A stretch of DNA of 64,000 nt from Phycisphaerae bacterium (GTDB lineage: Bacteria > Planctomycetota > Phycisphaerae > Tepidisphaerales > Tepidisphaeraceae): assembly GCA_025924315.1 (NCBI GenBank), contig JAICIO010000009.1, positions 20,418 to 84,417 on the forward strand, in the 5' to 3' direction. A program made the position numbers and the translations under genes. Below, piece by piece: positions 1-7,442 of the stretch. Below the pieces are notes generated by a model. That model saw only the letters and a list, made by a program, of their open reading frames with translations, was not told the origin of the DNA and ran no database searches. Position 1 is the stretch's first letter. Each line of letters starts with the position of its first letter.

Positions 1-81
1 CGCGCCGAGCTCAAGGCGCTGCTGGCGCCGAAGATGACGAACCTTCGCGATTCGGATCCGCGTGATACCGCGGAAGGCTGA
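1..81 (+). CDS. C-terminal tail of an unknown protein (cut by window edge)
   Basis: An open frame runs from base 1 to a TGA at 79-81 and gives 26 residues ending in ...DSDPRDTAEG. Only the hydrophilic C-terminus is inside the window, so no family can be assigned. It has the same direction as the TPR gene that follows about 50 bases later. Confidence 0.45.
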   Translation, partial: RAELKALLAPKMTNLRDSDPRDTAEG

Positions 82-131
82 GGGTCTGACTTGCCTTGCC
101 GATCTCATCGCCGCTGATTAGTTTCCCCCGC

Positions 132-1448
132 ATGGTGAATACGACGAGCGCGGTTGAGTCGCTGAATCTGTCCGCGCGGGAGAAGCGGTTGCGGGGCGAT
201 TTTGATGGCGCGTTGGCCGATTACACCAAGGCGATCGAACTGCACCCGGATTTCGCGATCGGCTACAACAATCGCGGCTTCGCCAGACTCGCGATGAAAG
301 ACATCGCAGGAGCTCTGGCCGATTTCGAAAAAGCGATCTCCCTCGACCCGAAGCTTTTCAATGCCTATTCGAACCGCGGTGATGCCCACCGAGTCCGCGG
401 CGACCTTGCCGCGGCCATTAACGACTACACCAAAGCGATCGAGCTCCAACCCGATTTCGCCATCGGCTACAACAACCGCGGCTTCACCAAGCTCGCCATG
501 AAGGACGGGGCCGGCGCTCTGGCCGATCTTGACAAGGCGATCTCCCTCGATCCGAACTTTGCCGACGCCTACGTGAACCGCGCTGAGGCCCACAGCCTGC
601 GCGGCGATGTTGCCGCCGCCATTGACGACTACACGAAAGTCATTGCGCTCAAGCCGGCCAACGCCATGATGCATTTCAAACGCGCCGAACTGCACTTCAA
701 GCTTGGGAACTTTCCGCTGGCCCTTGAGGACTACAACAAGGCCGTCGCTCTCACTCCGACGTTCGGCGCCGCTTATCTCGCTCGCGGCGTGGTGCAACGC
801 AAGCTCGGCAACCCGCAGCAGGCACTCGAGGACCTGGACCGCGCGATCGAGTTTAAGCCGAATTCCCCGCCCGCGTTCTGCCACCGCGGGCTGGCCAAGC
901 GCTCGCTCGGGGATCTGCCCGGCGCGCTGGCCGATTTCTCGCGCGCGATCGAATTGAATCCCAAATATCCCGAGCCGTGGATGAACCGCGGCGCCGTCCG
1001 CCGCGCGCTCGAGGACCTCGCCAACTCGCTGGCTGATTTCGACGCGGCGCTCGCCCTCAAACCGGACTGGCCCGACGCACTGAACAACCGTGGGCTCGCG
1101 CGTCAGGCCGCTGGCGACCTGAGCGGCGCGATTGCCGATTTCTCTCGCGCCATCGAGATCGCGCCGGACCTTCGCGTCGCATGGAACAACCGAGGCCTCG
1201 CTCACCACGCGCAGAAGGACTATGACGCGGCCATCGCCGATTACACCCGGGTGATCGCGATGAAGCCGGATCAGGCGGACGCCTACGGCAATCGAAGCGC
1301 CGCGAGAATTCTCAAGGGGGACATGGAGGTCGCCGCGGTCGACTTCGATCAAGCCGCGGCCTTGGACCCGGTCAATGCCGGCTCGATGACGTTTACCGAG
1401 TTTGCCGCCGCGATCACCGCGAAGGAGCGCGGACTTTTCACTGACTAA
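132..1448 (+). CDS. TPR repeat protein (about 12 repeats)
   Basis: About 438 residues built almost wholly of 34-residue tetratricopeptide repeats, roughly 12 from residue 20 to the C-terminus. The consensus core is ALADYTKAIELxPDFAxGYNNRG, with the usual W/L-G-A-P spacing. TPR solenoids are protein-protein interaction scaffolds; no enzymatic domain is attached. Repeats 1 and 3 are nearly identical (same DFAIGYNNRGF segment), suggesting recent internal duplication. I chose ATG 132; a TTG at 96 would add 12 residues. There is no clear signal peptide from either start. Function beyond scaffold is not visible. Confidence 0.85.
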   Translation: MVNTTSAVESLNLSAREKRLRGDFDGALADYTKAIELHPDFAIGYNNRGFARLAMKDIAGALADFEKAISLDPKLFNAYSNRGDAHRVRGDLAAAINDYTKAIELQPDFAIGYNNRGFTKLAMKDGAGALADLDKAISLDPNFADAYVNRAEAHSLRGDVAAAIDDYTKVIALKPANAMMHFKRAELHFKLGNFPLALEDYNKAVALTPTFGAAYLARGVVQRKLGNPQQALEDLDRAIEFKPNSPPAFCHRGLAKRSLGDLPGALADFSRAIELNPKYPEPWMNRGAVRRALEDLANSLADFDAALALKPDWPDALNNRGLARQAAGDLSGAIADFSRAIEIAPDLRVAWNNRGLAHHAQKDYDAAIADYTRVIAMKPDQADAYGNRSAARILKGDMEVAAVDFDQAAALDPVNAGSMTFTEFAAAITAKERGLFTD

Positions 1449-1533
1449 CGCGCGACCGCAGGAAGAAAAGGCGACGTTGAGCCGATCAAGCCGGATCACC
1501 AGCCATTCGCAAGGGTGACCGGGAAATCATCGA

Positions 1534-2130
1534 ATGGAGTGTGTGGTGACGACGAGTTGCAATCCGAGCCCGATACGGAACTGGGTACTGTCGATCGTGT
1601 TCGTCGCCATGCTCGTCGCCGGCGGATGCGCGAGCGCCAACCGGCCCGCGGGGCCAGCGGGCAGCCGCGCGCACGCGGAGGTTAAGGATATCAGGACGCA
1701 TCCTCTCGCCAACGGAGCCTACCTCGTGCTTCGAGAGGCGCCCACGCCTCAAGAGGCCAAGGCGAATAGCGATTCAGGGCTCGTGCTGGTTTACGATCGA
1801 CGAACGTACAGTGGCGCTCCGCCCGATGAGCCGCTCGTGTACGTCGCGATTGATCCGGCGGATTTCATTCCGCTGCTTATTCAAGGCGCGCCCGAGATGC
1901 AAAAGGACGGCCGAGGCCTCAGCAAGCTGACCGTCTCCCTCGCTCGCCAGAACGCGAAACGAGCGGAAGACTTCACCCGCTCACATCTCGGCGCGACGAT
2001 CGCCATGGTGGTGGATGGCGAGATCGTCACGTTGCATAAAATCCGAAGCGTCGTCACCGACGGAAAGCTGCAGATCACCCGATGCACCGACAACGCGTGC
2101 GAGGTCATTCGCGCGAAGCTCACCGAATAG
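1534..2130 (+). CDS. putative lipoprotein with SecDF P1-head-like domain
   Basis: 198 residues. The N-terminus has a hydrophobic stretch (IVFVAMLVAGGC) ending in a lipobox, so the mature protein is probably lipid-anchored at about Cys32. The C-terminal half, from ATIAMVVDGEIVTLHKIR to the end, resembles the SecD/F P1 head subdomain (DG-x-V-x-x-x-x-I-R, then a Q-I-T strand and an 'A-x-x-I-x-x-x-L' helix). Free-standing lipoproteins with this fold are known but their role is not established. Start ATG 1534; GTG 1546 is an alternative. The family call rests on visual motif similarity only. Confidence 0.6.
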   Translation: MECVVTTSCNPSPIRNWVLSIVFVAMLVAGGCASANRPAGPAGSRAHAEVKDIRTHPLANGAYLVLREAPTPQEAKANSDSGLVLVYDRRTYSGAPPDEPLVYVAIDPADFIPLLIQGAPEMQKDGRGLSKLTVSLARQNAKRAEDFTRSHLGATIAMVVDGEIVTLHKIRSVVTDGKLQITRCTDNACEVIRAKLTE

Positions 2131-2331
2131 CACCATCGCCGCGGCCGGTGAGGTCTGTGCGGCGGTTTCGGGACGCTGCAATTCCGCTGGCCCGAAATGC
2201 AATCGACCGGATTGATGTTCAGTGGTGGGAGATTTGGAAGTGAAGAATCAGCCGCCCTACCCCACCGTTGCGAATCGCGATGGTATAACTCGCTTGCGAT
2301 CGGGCGTCGCGCGTGCGCCGCGGCGGAATGC

Positions 2332-2685
2332 ATGATCGATTACGAACATCCTACAACGACACAGCCACAAGGTTGGCACTGCCCGTACTGCAACTGGCGA
2401 ATCCGCCTGACGTGGAGGCGCTATTTCACAGAGCCCGGGGCTCGGAAAACGTGCCTCCACTGCGGGAAGCAGTCCCGAATGAACAAAACACGATCGGGGA
2501 AGCTGTGGGCGATCCGTGTTGTCAGCCAGGTGCTCTGCGGTGCACCCCTTGGGATCGCCGGCTTTTTCTTCTTCGGCCCTGCGAGCGGTCTTGGTGCCTT
2601 TGTGCTCGGTGCGTTAATCGGAGGCATACCGATTGATCGTTACATGGACGAGAGATATCGCCAGCTGGAGCCGCTGGACGACTGA
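2332..2685 (+). CDS. small zinc-ribbon membrane protein
   Basis: 117 residues from ATG 2332. Residues 15-50 carry two Cys-x2-Cys knuckles (CPYC and CLHC), a zinc-ribbon arrangement. They are followed by a basic linker and two hydrophobic segments (about 62-80 and 83-97), the second rich in Gly/Ala. A charged cytosolic tail ends in EPLDD. The open frame extends upstream to 2197, but that part is Arg/Ser-rich and looks non-coding. Unknown function. Confidence 0.55.
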   Translation: MIDYEHPTTTQPQGWHCPYCNWRIRLTWRRYFTEPGARKTCLHCGKQSRMNKTRSGKLWAIRVVSQVLCGAPLGIAGFFFFGPASGLGAFVLGALIGGIPIDRYMDERYRQLEPLDD

Positions 2686-2726
2686 CGTCGAGGGAACTCG
2701 TCGGACGTTGCCGCGTCCAAAGCAGA

Positions 2727-3099
2727 ATGGGTAGCCGATTTGTCATCGCGTCGAGTGTGGCCATCGCACTGCTGGTTCAAGGCTGCAGCCACGACGGGCG
2801 TGCCGATTCTGACCCAGAAGGGCAGGCACCCGGCAACGCAGGTCGCCGCGCTGGATCCTTCAACTCATCCCGAGCTTCGCGTGAGCGAAAACGGGCGTGT
2901 CCTGACCGCGACCGACAAGAACGGGCGCGTTTTATGGAGCATCGACGTGATCGAAAAGGCCGGCCCGCCGGCCGTGGGTGCGCCCATCATTCGTCACGTA
3001 TCCGTGGTGAACGGAGAGATTTCTGTGGTGTACGGAAAGCACTCGTTCGCCAGCTTCGATCCGACGACCGGAAAGCTGCTGTCGTCCGGCAGCGACTGA
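2727..3099 (+). pseudogene. small lipoprotein gene with an apparent frameshift
   Basis: ATG 2727 starts a convincing lipoprotein signal (MGSRFVIASSVAIALLVQGC, lipobox at residues 17-20). That frame then turns into Arg/Gly-rich nonsense. The following frame, from about 2830 to the TGA at 3097-3099, encodes a well-behaved body (TQVAALDPSTHPELRVSENG and on to YGKHSFASFDPTTGKLLSSG) but has no start codon or signal of its own. One indel between about 2790 and 2860 would join them into a lipoprotein of about 124 residues. It is either a real frameshift or a sequencing error. Confidence 0.6.
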
Positions 3100-3102
3100 C
3101 AA

Positions 3103-4281
3103 TCAGATTCGTGGGGTTTTGTACAGCGCCTGACCCTTCACGCGGATTTCGGTATCCACCACATACGCGCGGACGGTTTCGAGATTGATCGTCACACCAA
3201 GGCCGGGCTGATCGGAGAGACGGATCTCGCCGTTTTTGGTTGGCTTGGGGCCGCCGGTGGTCAGGGTCTGGGCGAGCGCGCTGCTTTGCGTGGGGTACTC
3301 ACACAGCGCGTGATCCTTGAGGCCGGCGAAGGGTTGCAGGCTGGCGGAGAGCGCGAGGGGCGTGGTGAAGGTGTGATTGACGTAGGTGACGTTTTTGGCG
3401 GCGGCGTAGCGCGCGATCTCCTGGGCGCTGGTGAGACCGCCGATTCGGCCGGCGTCGATTTGAATGTAACCCACGCGGCCGAAGTCGATGAGATTGCGGG
3501 CCATGTGCGGTTCGTGGCTGCCCTCCCCAGCGGCGGTTCGCAGCGGCGGCTTCATGCGGCGGCCCAACTCTGCGTATGCGTGCAGTGCGCCCGAGACGAA
3601 AGGTTCTTCCAGCCACAGAACATTGCACTCGTGCAGCACGGGTAAACGGGCGGCGGCCAGTTCCACGTCTTCACCCCAGATGGTGCCGGCATCGACCAGC
3701 AAGCGCACGTCATCGCCGAGACCTTCGCGTGCCGCGCGAACGTGGGCTTCATCGGCGGACAGATCTTGTCCGAACGGCCCCCACCCGAACTTCGCCGCGG
3801 TGAAGCCCTCGGCGCGCACCTGCTGCGCCAGAGCGAAGGTCAACGCCGGGGTGTCGCCGAACAATTGTGATGCGTAGGCTTGCTTCGCATAGGCCTTTTC
3901 CCAACCGAGAAGTCGCCACGTCGGCTCGCCGCGATGTTTGCCAAGCAAATCCCACAGTGCCATGTCCACGCCGGAAAGCGTGTGATCCGCCTGCAGCAGA
4001 TCGAAGCTCTGCCGCCGCACCTCGTGGGTCAATCGGCGGATGTCGTCGGGTGTGTCGATCGTCCAACCGAGCACCGAATGGCTCACCGGTTTGCACGCGC
4101 TATGAGACATCGGGCAGCACCATGCCGCGATTGAGACGAGCGGCGCCGCTTCGCATTCGCCCCAGCCTTCGAGCCCATCTTCGGTCGCGACGCGCACCAG
4201 CAAAGCGTCCTGGCTGCCGTCGCCAATGTCGCGAATCTCGGGCATGGCCAGGTAGAAAAAATCGACGGCGGTGATCTTCAT
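3103..4281 (-). CDS. mandelate racemase/muconate lactonizing-type enolase superfamily enzyme
   Basis: 392 residues, full length for the family. An N-terminal capping domain (1-130) is followed by a TIM barrel. Positions matching mandelate racemase are visible: Lys164 on strand 2, metal ligands Asp197, Glu225/226 and Glu253, and the Asp276/His303 dyad (IQIDAGR, VNHTF). The second Lys of the usual K-x-K pair is Gly166, so a racemase is unlikely and a sugar-acid dehydratase fits better (inference). It is the third gene of a minus-strand operon behind an SDR and an ABC solute-binding protein, 15 bases after the latter. The substrate cannot be read from sequence. Confidence 0.88.
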   Translation of the reverse strand: MKITAVDFFYLAMPEIRDIGDGSQDALLVRVATEDGLEGWGECEAAPLVSIAAWCCPMSHSACKPVSHSVLGWTIDTPDDIRRLTHEVRRQSFDLLQADHTLSGVDMALWDLLGKHRGEPTWRLLGWEKAYAKQAYASQLFGDTPALTFALAQQVRAEGFTAAKFGWGPFGQDLSADEAHVRAAREGLGDDVRLLVDAGTIWGEDVELAAARLPVLHECNVLWLEEPFVSGALHAYAELGRRMKPPLRTAAGEGSHEPHMARNLIDFGRVGYIQIDAGRIGGLTSAQEIARYAAAKNVTYVNHTFTTPLALSASLQPFAGLKDHALCEYPTQSSALAQTLTTGGPKPTKNGEIRLSDQPGLGVTINLETVRAYVVDTEIRVKGQALYKTPRI

Positions 4282-4296
4282 AGCTTCTTCTGTTCT

Positions 4297-5619
4297 TTAT
4301 GCGTGCTGCTGCCAGTAATCGTCGACGATGGCCTGCATGGAAGGAAGCACCGCGGCGATCGATTTTGCAATATCGGCGTTCGGATCGGGCATGACTTTGT
4401 CCAGCACGCTGTTCTTAAATACGTCGTACCAGACCTTGCGGAAGAAGGTGACCACCGGCGTGTTGCGGCCGTTGAACGCGGCGGCGCGAACGAAGGCAAA
4501 GTGAGGGAATTCTTTGCGGAATTCAGGCTGGTCGAGGGTCTTCACATTGGCCGGCGTGTTCCCCGTCAATTCTGTGAATCGCAACTGAGATGCGCTCGAA
4601 ACCGCCAGCGAGACGAAGTCCCACGCGAGCTGCGGCGCACGCGTGTCGCGCTTGATAGCGAGATGCTGTCCGCCAAAGAAGCTTCGCGCAACCCGCCCGG
4701 CGGGCAGCGGCACAACATCCCATCTCTTTGCAAGATTGGGGAACAGCACGTCGTACCGATCTAGCATCCAGCTTCCGTCCATCATGAGCGCCGCGCTTCC
4801 GGTGCCCCAGAGCTCGCGCGCGGTGGTGCCGCGAACGGTTGCGGGATCAACGACCTGGTATTTGTGAATGAGATCGTGGAGAAACTGCAATCCGCCGATC
4901 GCTTCGGGTGTTGAAAGCGTCACGGTGCGGCTGTCATCGCTGAGAACCTGCCCGCCGTTCTGCCAGATGAAGTTGATCACCCAGAATGGCTCGCGTGGGT
5001 CCAGCGTCAGTGGATATCGGATGCCTTGCGTGCGAAGCGCGGGACACGCGTTGACCACATCCTGCCACGTCTTTGGTGGAGAAAGCTTCGCCGAGGCGAA
5101 AAGGTCGCTGCGGTAAATCAGATCCACCGCGGAGCCACTTTGCGGGACGCTGTATTGTTTTCCGTTGACGTGCGCCGCCCCCACCATGCTCGGCACCATG
5201 TTGTCATTGCGGTACTTCGGATCTGCGCGAATAAAATCGTCGAGCGGCAGCAGTAATCCCTCTTCGGCCAGCTCGAACATACTGCTGTCATCAAGCACCA
5301 TTACATCCGGCGCATTCTTGCCGATGAAACGTGTGCCCAGCACGGACATGTAGTACTCGTGCGGGATTTCAGAGACGACGGAAATCTCCGCGCCGTGGTG
5401 CTGCTCGATAACCGCCGAAGCGATGCCTTCCCAATAGTGGCGCACTGCTTCCCTTGCGGCGCCGGCGCCGACGAAGGTCCAGAATTCGAGATGATCGGGA
5501 CTACGCGCGGTTCGACGGTTGCAGGAAAGAGACAGCGCACCTAGCCCCGCTAAAGCGCCGGCCGCTAAGACCGAGCGCCGTGAGGTTTTCGCGGGATTGA
5601 TGCCAGACTGCTGCTGCAT
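4297..5619 (-). CDS. ABC transporter sugar-binding lipoprotein (family 1)
   Basis: 440 residues from ATG 5619. The N-terminus has a twin-arginine-like signal (SRRSVLAAGALAG, Arg14-Arg15) ending in a lipobox with Cys33, indicating an exported lipid-anchored protein. The body has the family-1 extracellular solute-binding fold: an early LEFWTF strand, PDVMVLDDSS, a WQDVVNACPAL helix, a GxGSAALMMDGSW segment and a C-terminal TGNTPANVK region. It should deliver an oligo- or monosaccharide to permeases such as those at 22138-23852. It starts 7 bases after the SDR gene. A 63-residue upstream extension in frame is Arg/Ser-rich and overlaps the SDR, so I excluded it. Confidence 0.88.
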   Translation of the reverse strand: MQQQSGINPAKTSRRSVLAAGALAGLGALSLSCNRRTARSPDHLEFWTFVGAGAAREAVRHYWEGIASAVIEQHHGAEISVVSEIPHEYYMSVLGTRFIGKNAPDVMVLDDSSMFELAEEGLLLPLDDFIRADPKYRNDNMVPSMVGAAHVNGKQYSVPQSGSAVDLIYRSDLFASAKLSPPKTWQDVVNACPALRTQGIRYPLTLDPREPFWVINFIWQNGGQVLSDDSRTVTLSTPEAIGGLQFLHDLIHKYQVVDPATVRGTTARELWGTGSAALMMDGSWMLDRYDVLFPNLAKRWDVVPLPAGRVARSFFGGQHLAIKRDTRAPQLAWDFVSLAVSSASQLRFTELTGNTPANVKTLDQPEFRKEFPHFAFVRAAAFNGRNTPVVTFFRKVWYDVFKNSVLDKVMPDPNADIAKSIAAVLPSMQAIVDDYWQQHA

Positions 5620-5626
5620 TCGATGA

Positions 5627-6382
5627 CTAGCTCGCTGATCCACCGTGAACGCGCAAGTCCGACCCGTGCAGATAACGGACACCTTCCAGTGCGAACAGAA
5701 CCGTTTGCGCGATCTCCTCGATCGTCGCCCAGCGTTGCTCGATGGGAATCTGCTGCAGTGTTTGCCGGATCTCCTCGGAATCGAACACGCCGCTTTCGAT
5801 GACCTCACGCATCAACGGCGTATCGACTCCGCCGGGACTGACAACGTTGATTCGCACGCCGTCAAATCCGAACTCGCGGGCGGCATGACAGGAGAGACTG
5901 TTGAGGAATGCTTTCGAGGCGCCGTAAACCGAATAGAGCCGGTAATAACCGGTGTCGGCCGTCGAGCCGATATTCACGATGCTGCCTTTGCTCGTTTTCA
6001 GGAACGGATAGCACGCCTGCGTCATCAAGATCGGCGCGAGCATGTTGACTCGCCACATCAGATCAAGGTCTTGGCGCGACAGTTCGTTGAACGGTTTGAG
6101 GATCTCGACGGCTGCGTTGTTCACCAGGCCAAATAATCCCGACTGCAGCGATGGAAGCGATGGCACACGGCGAACAATCGCGTCGCTGTCAGCCAGATCG
6201 AGCACTTCGATATCGATATCGGCGGAGGAGAAACCTTCGTCAACGAGCGTCTTCGCCGCCGATTTCAATTCATCTTCACGGTGAGCCAGCAGGATGACGC
6301 GCATGCCGCGCTGCAGCGTCAATCGCGCGATCCCGAAACCAATGCCGCGAGATGCCCCCGTAATCAAAATGGTGCGCTTCAT
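5627..6382 (-). CDS. short-chain dehydrogenase/reductase (SDR)
   Basis: 251 residues from ATG 6382. It is a classical SDR with nucleotide-binding TGASRGIG (8-15), NNAA (88-91), catalytic Ser140 and the Tyr153-x3-Lys157 pair (YGASK). It should be an NAD(P)-dependent sugar or polyol dehydrogenase; beside a solute-binding protein and an enolase-superfamily enzyme, oxidation of an incoming sugar to a lactone is a plausible role (inference). First gene of the operon, divergent from the cupin-GNAT gene. An upstream ATG at 6418 is in frame but would add 12 atypical residues. Confidence 0.88.
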   Translation of the reverse strand: MKRTILITGASRGIGFGIARLTLQRGMRVILLAHREDELKSAAKTLVDEGFSSADIDIEVLDLADSDAIVRRVPSLPSLQSGLFGLVNNAAVEILKPFNELSRQDLDLMWRVNMLAPILMTQACYPFLKTSKGSIVNIGSTADTGYYRLYSVYGASKAFLNSLSCHAAREFGFDGVRINVVSPGGVDTPLMREVIESGVFDSEEIRQTLQQIPIEQRWATIEEIAQTVLFALEGVRYLHGSDLRVHGGSAS

Positions 6383-6470
6383 GATTCGCATTATCCGATT
6401 CGCCTGCCCGAACGCCACACGGTCGACCCCGACCGATGTTTAGATTAGTTTTGTCATCGCGGAATACATT

Positions 6471-7424
6471 ATGGATGAATTGGAAAAGGTTTTGCAGATT
6501 ACGGCGAAAGGCGCGCCAGCGGAGCGGGCGCTCGCAGCGTTCCGTCACCAACTGGAGACATGGCGTGTCGCGCTCCCGCCGACACAGCCGTTGGTGCTCG
6601 ATTTCGGGCTCGGCAACCTCGACGCCGTGGGATTGATCGAGTGTTGGATCGCCAACGAGCTCGAAGCCGGTTATTGCGGGAAATATCTTTTCATCCTCGA
6701 TGGCCAAACCTGCCCGACTCACTGGCACCAAAAAAAGCACGAGACATTTCACGTGGTTAAAGGGCGCGCACGCGTGATCGTCGATGGCGTGGCGCGGGAA
6801 ATGCGCGAGGGTGATGTGCTGCCCGTTCCGCCGGGACAGCATCACAGTTTCACCGGCCTTGGTCCCGCGCTACTGTTGGAACTGAGCACGCCATGTGTGC
6901 TCGACGACAACTATTTCGAGAACACCACGATTCCGATCGGCGGCAATTACGAACGCCGCTTCGAAATCCGCGGCCTCGATCGATCGGATGCTCCGCGGTT
7001 GTTGGCCTTCTACAATTCGCTGTCCGAAGAAGTGCATCACGTCTATCGTCCGTTTCAGCCCCTCTCCGAATTGGTTCTGCGGACACATCTGGAAGAGGCT
7101 GCTGATCGCAAACACCTGTCATTCGGACTTGTAGACGCTCATGGCGGCATCTGGGGACACAGCTTCCTCCTCTGGGTCAATGGACCCAAACCGGTTTTCG
7201 GTATCGGCTTGCACCAGGACGTGCACGGCCGCGGGTGGGGACGAAAGATGATGCAACTCATTCTGGACGAAGCGGACGCGGCGAAGCTTCCTCTGGTGAC
7301 GCTGACGGTGGGGAAGAAAAACGTACGCGCCCAGGCGCTGTATCAAAAGATGGGCTTCGAGATCAAAGGCGAGGCGACGCTTTGGAAGCCCAACGATGAG
7401 TTCTACATGGAACGGAAACATTAA
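6471..7424 (+). CDS. cupin (D-lyxose isomerase-like) fused to GNAT acetyltransferase
   Basis: 317 residues in two domains. Residues 40-150 form a cupin resembling D-lyxose ketol-isomerases: DFGLGNLDAVGL, GYCGKYLFILDGQ, then metal ligands His84, His86, Glu91 (THWHQKKHET) and a His at 124/125. Residues 163-317 are a GNAT N-acetyltransferase with the acetyl-CoA loop HGRGWG (252-257) and the late NVRAQALYQKMGFE motif. The two domains join without a gap and no stop or shift is visible. Joining a sugar-isomerase-like cupin to an acetyltransferase is unusual. It is divergent from the SDR operon and precedes the beta-helix gene by 18 bases. Confidence 0.8.
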   Translation: MDELEKVLQITAKGAPAERALAAFRHQLETWRVALPPTQPLVLDFGLGNLDAVGLIECWIANELEAGYCGKYLFILDGQTCPTHWHQKKHETFHVVKGRARVIVDGVAREMREGDVLPVPPGQHHSFTGLGPALLLELSTPCVLDDNYFENTTIPIGGNYERRFEIRGLDRSDAPRLLAFYNSLSEEVHHVYRPFQPLSELVLRTHLEEAADRKHLSFGLVDAHGGIWGHSFLLWVNGPKPVFGIGLHQDVHGRGWGRKMMQLILDEADAAKLPLVTLTVGKKNVRAQALYQKMGFEIKGEATLWKPNDEFYMERKH

Positions 7425-7442
7425 CGTCGGCATAACCACATC

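Noticed and set aside
105..1499. 464-residue minus-strand frame opposite the TPR gene
   Set aside because: Its periodicity is just the complement of the TPR repeats.
5620..5808. N-terminal extension of the solute-binding protein by 63 residues
   Set aside because: It would overlap the SDR gene and precede a twin-arginine lipoprotein signal that must be N-terminal.
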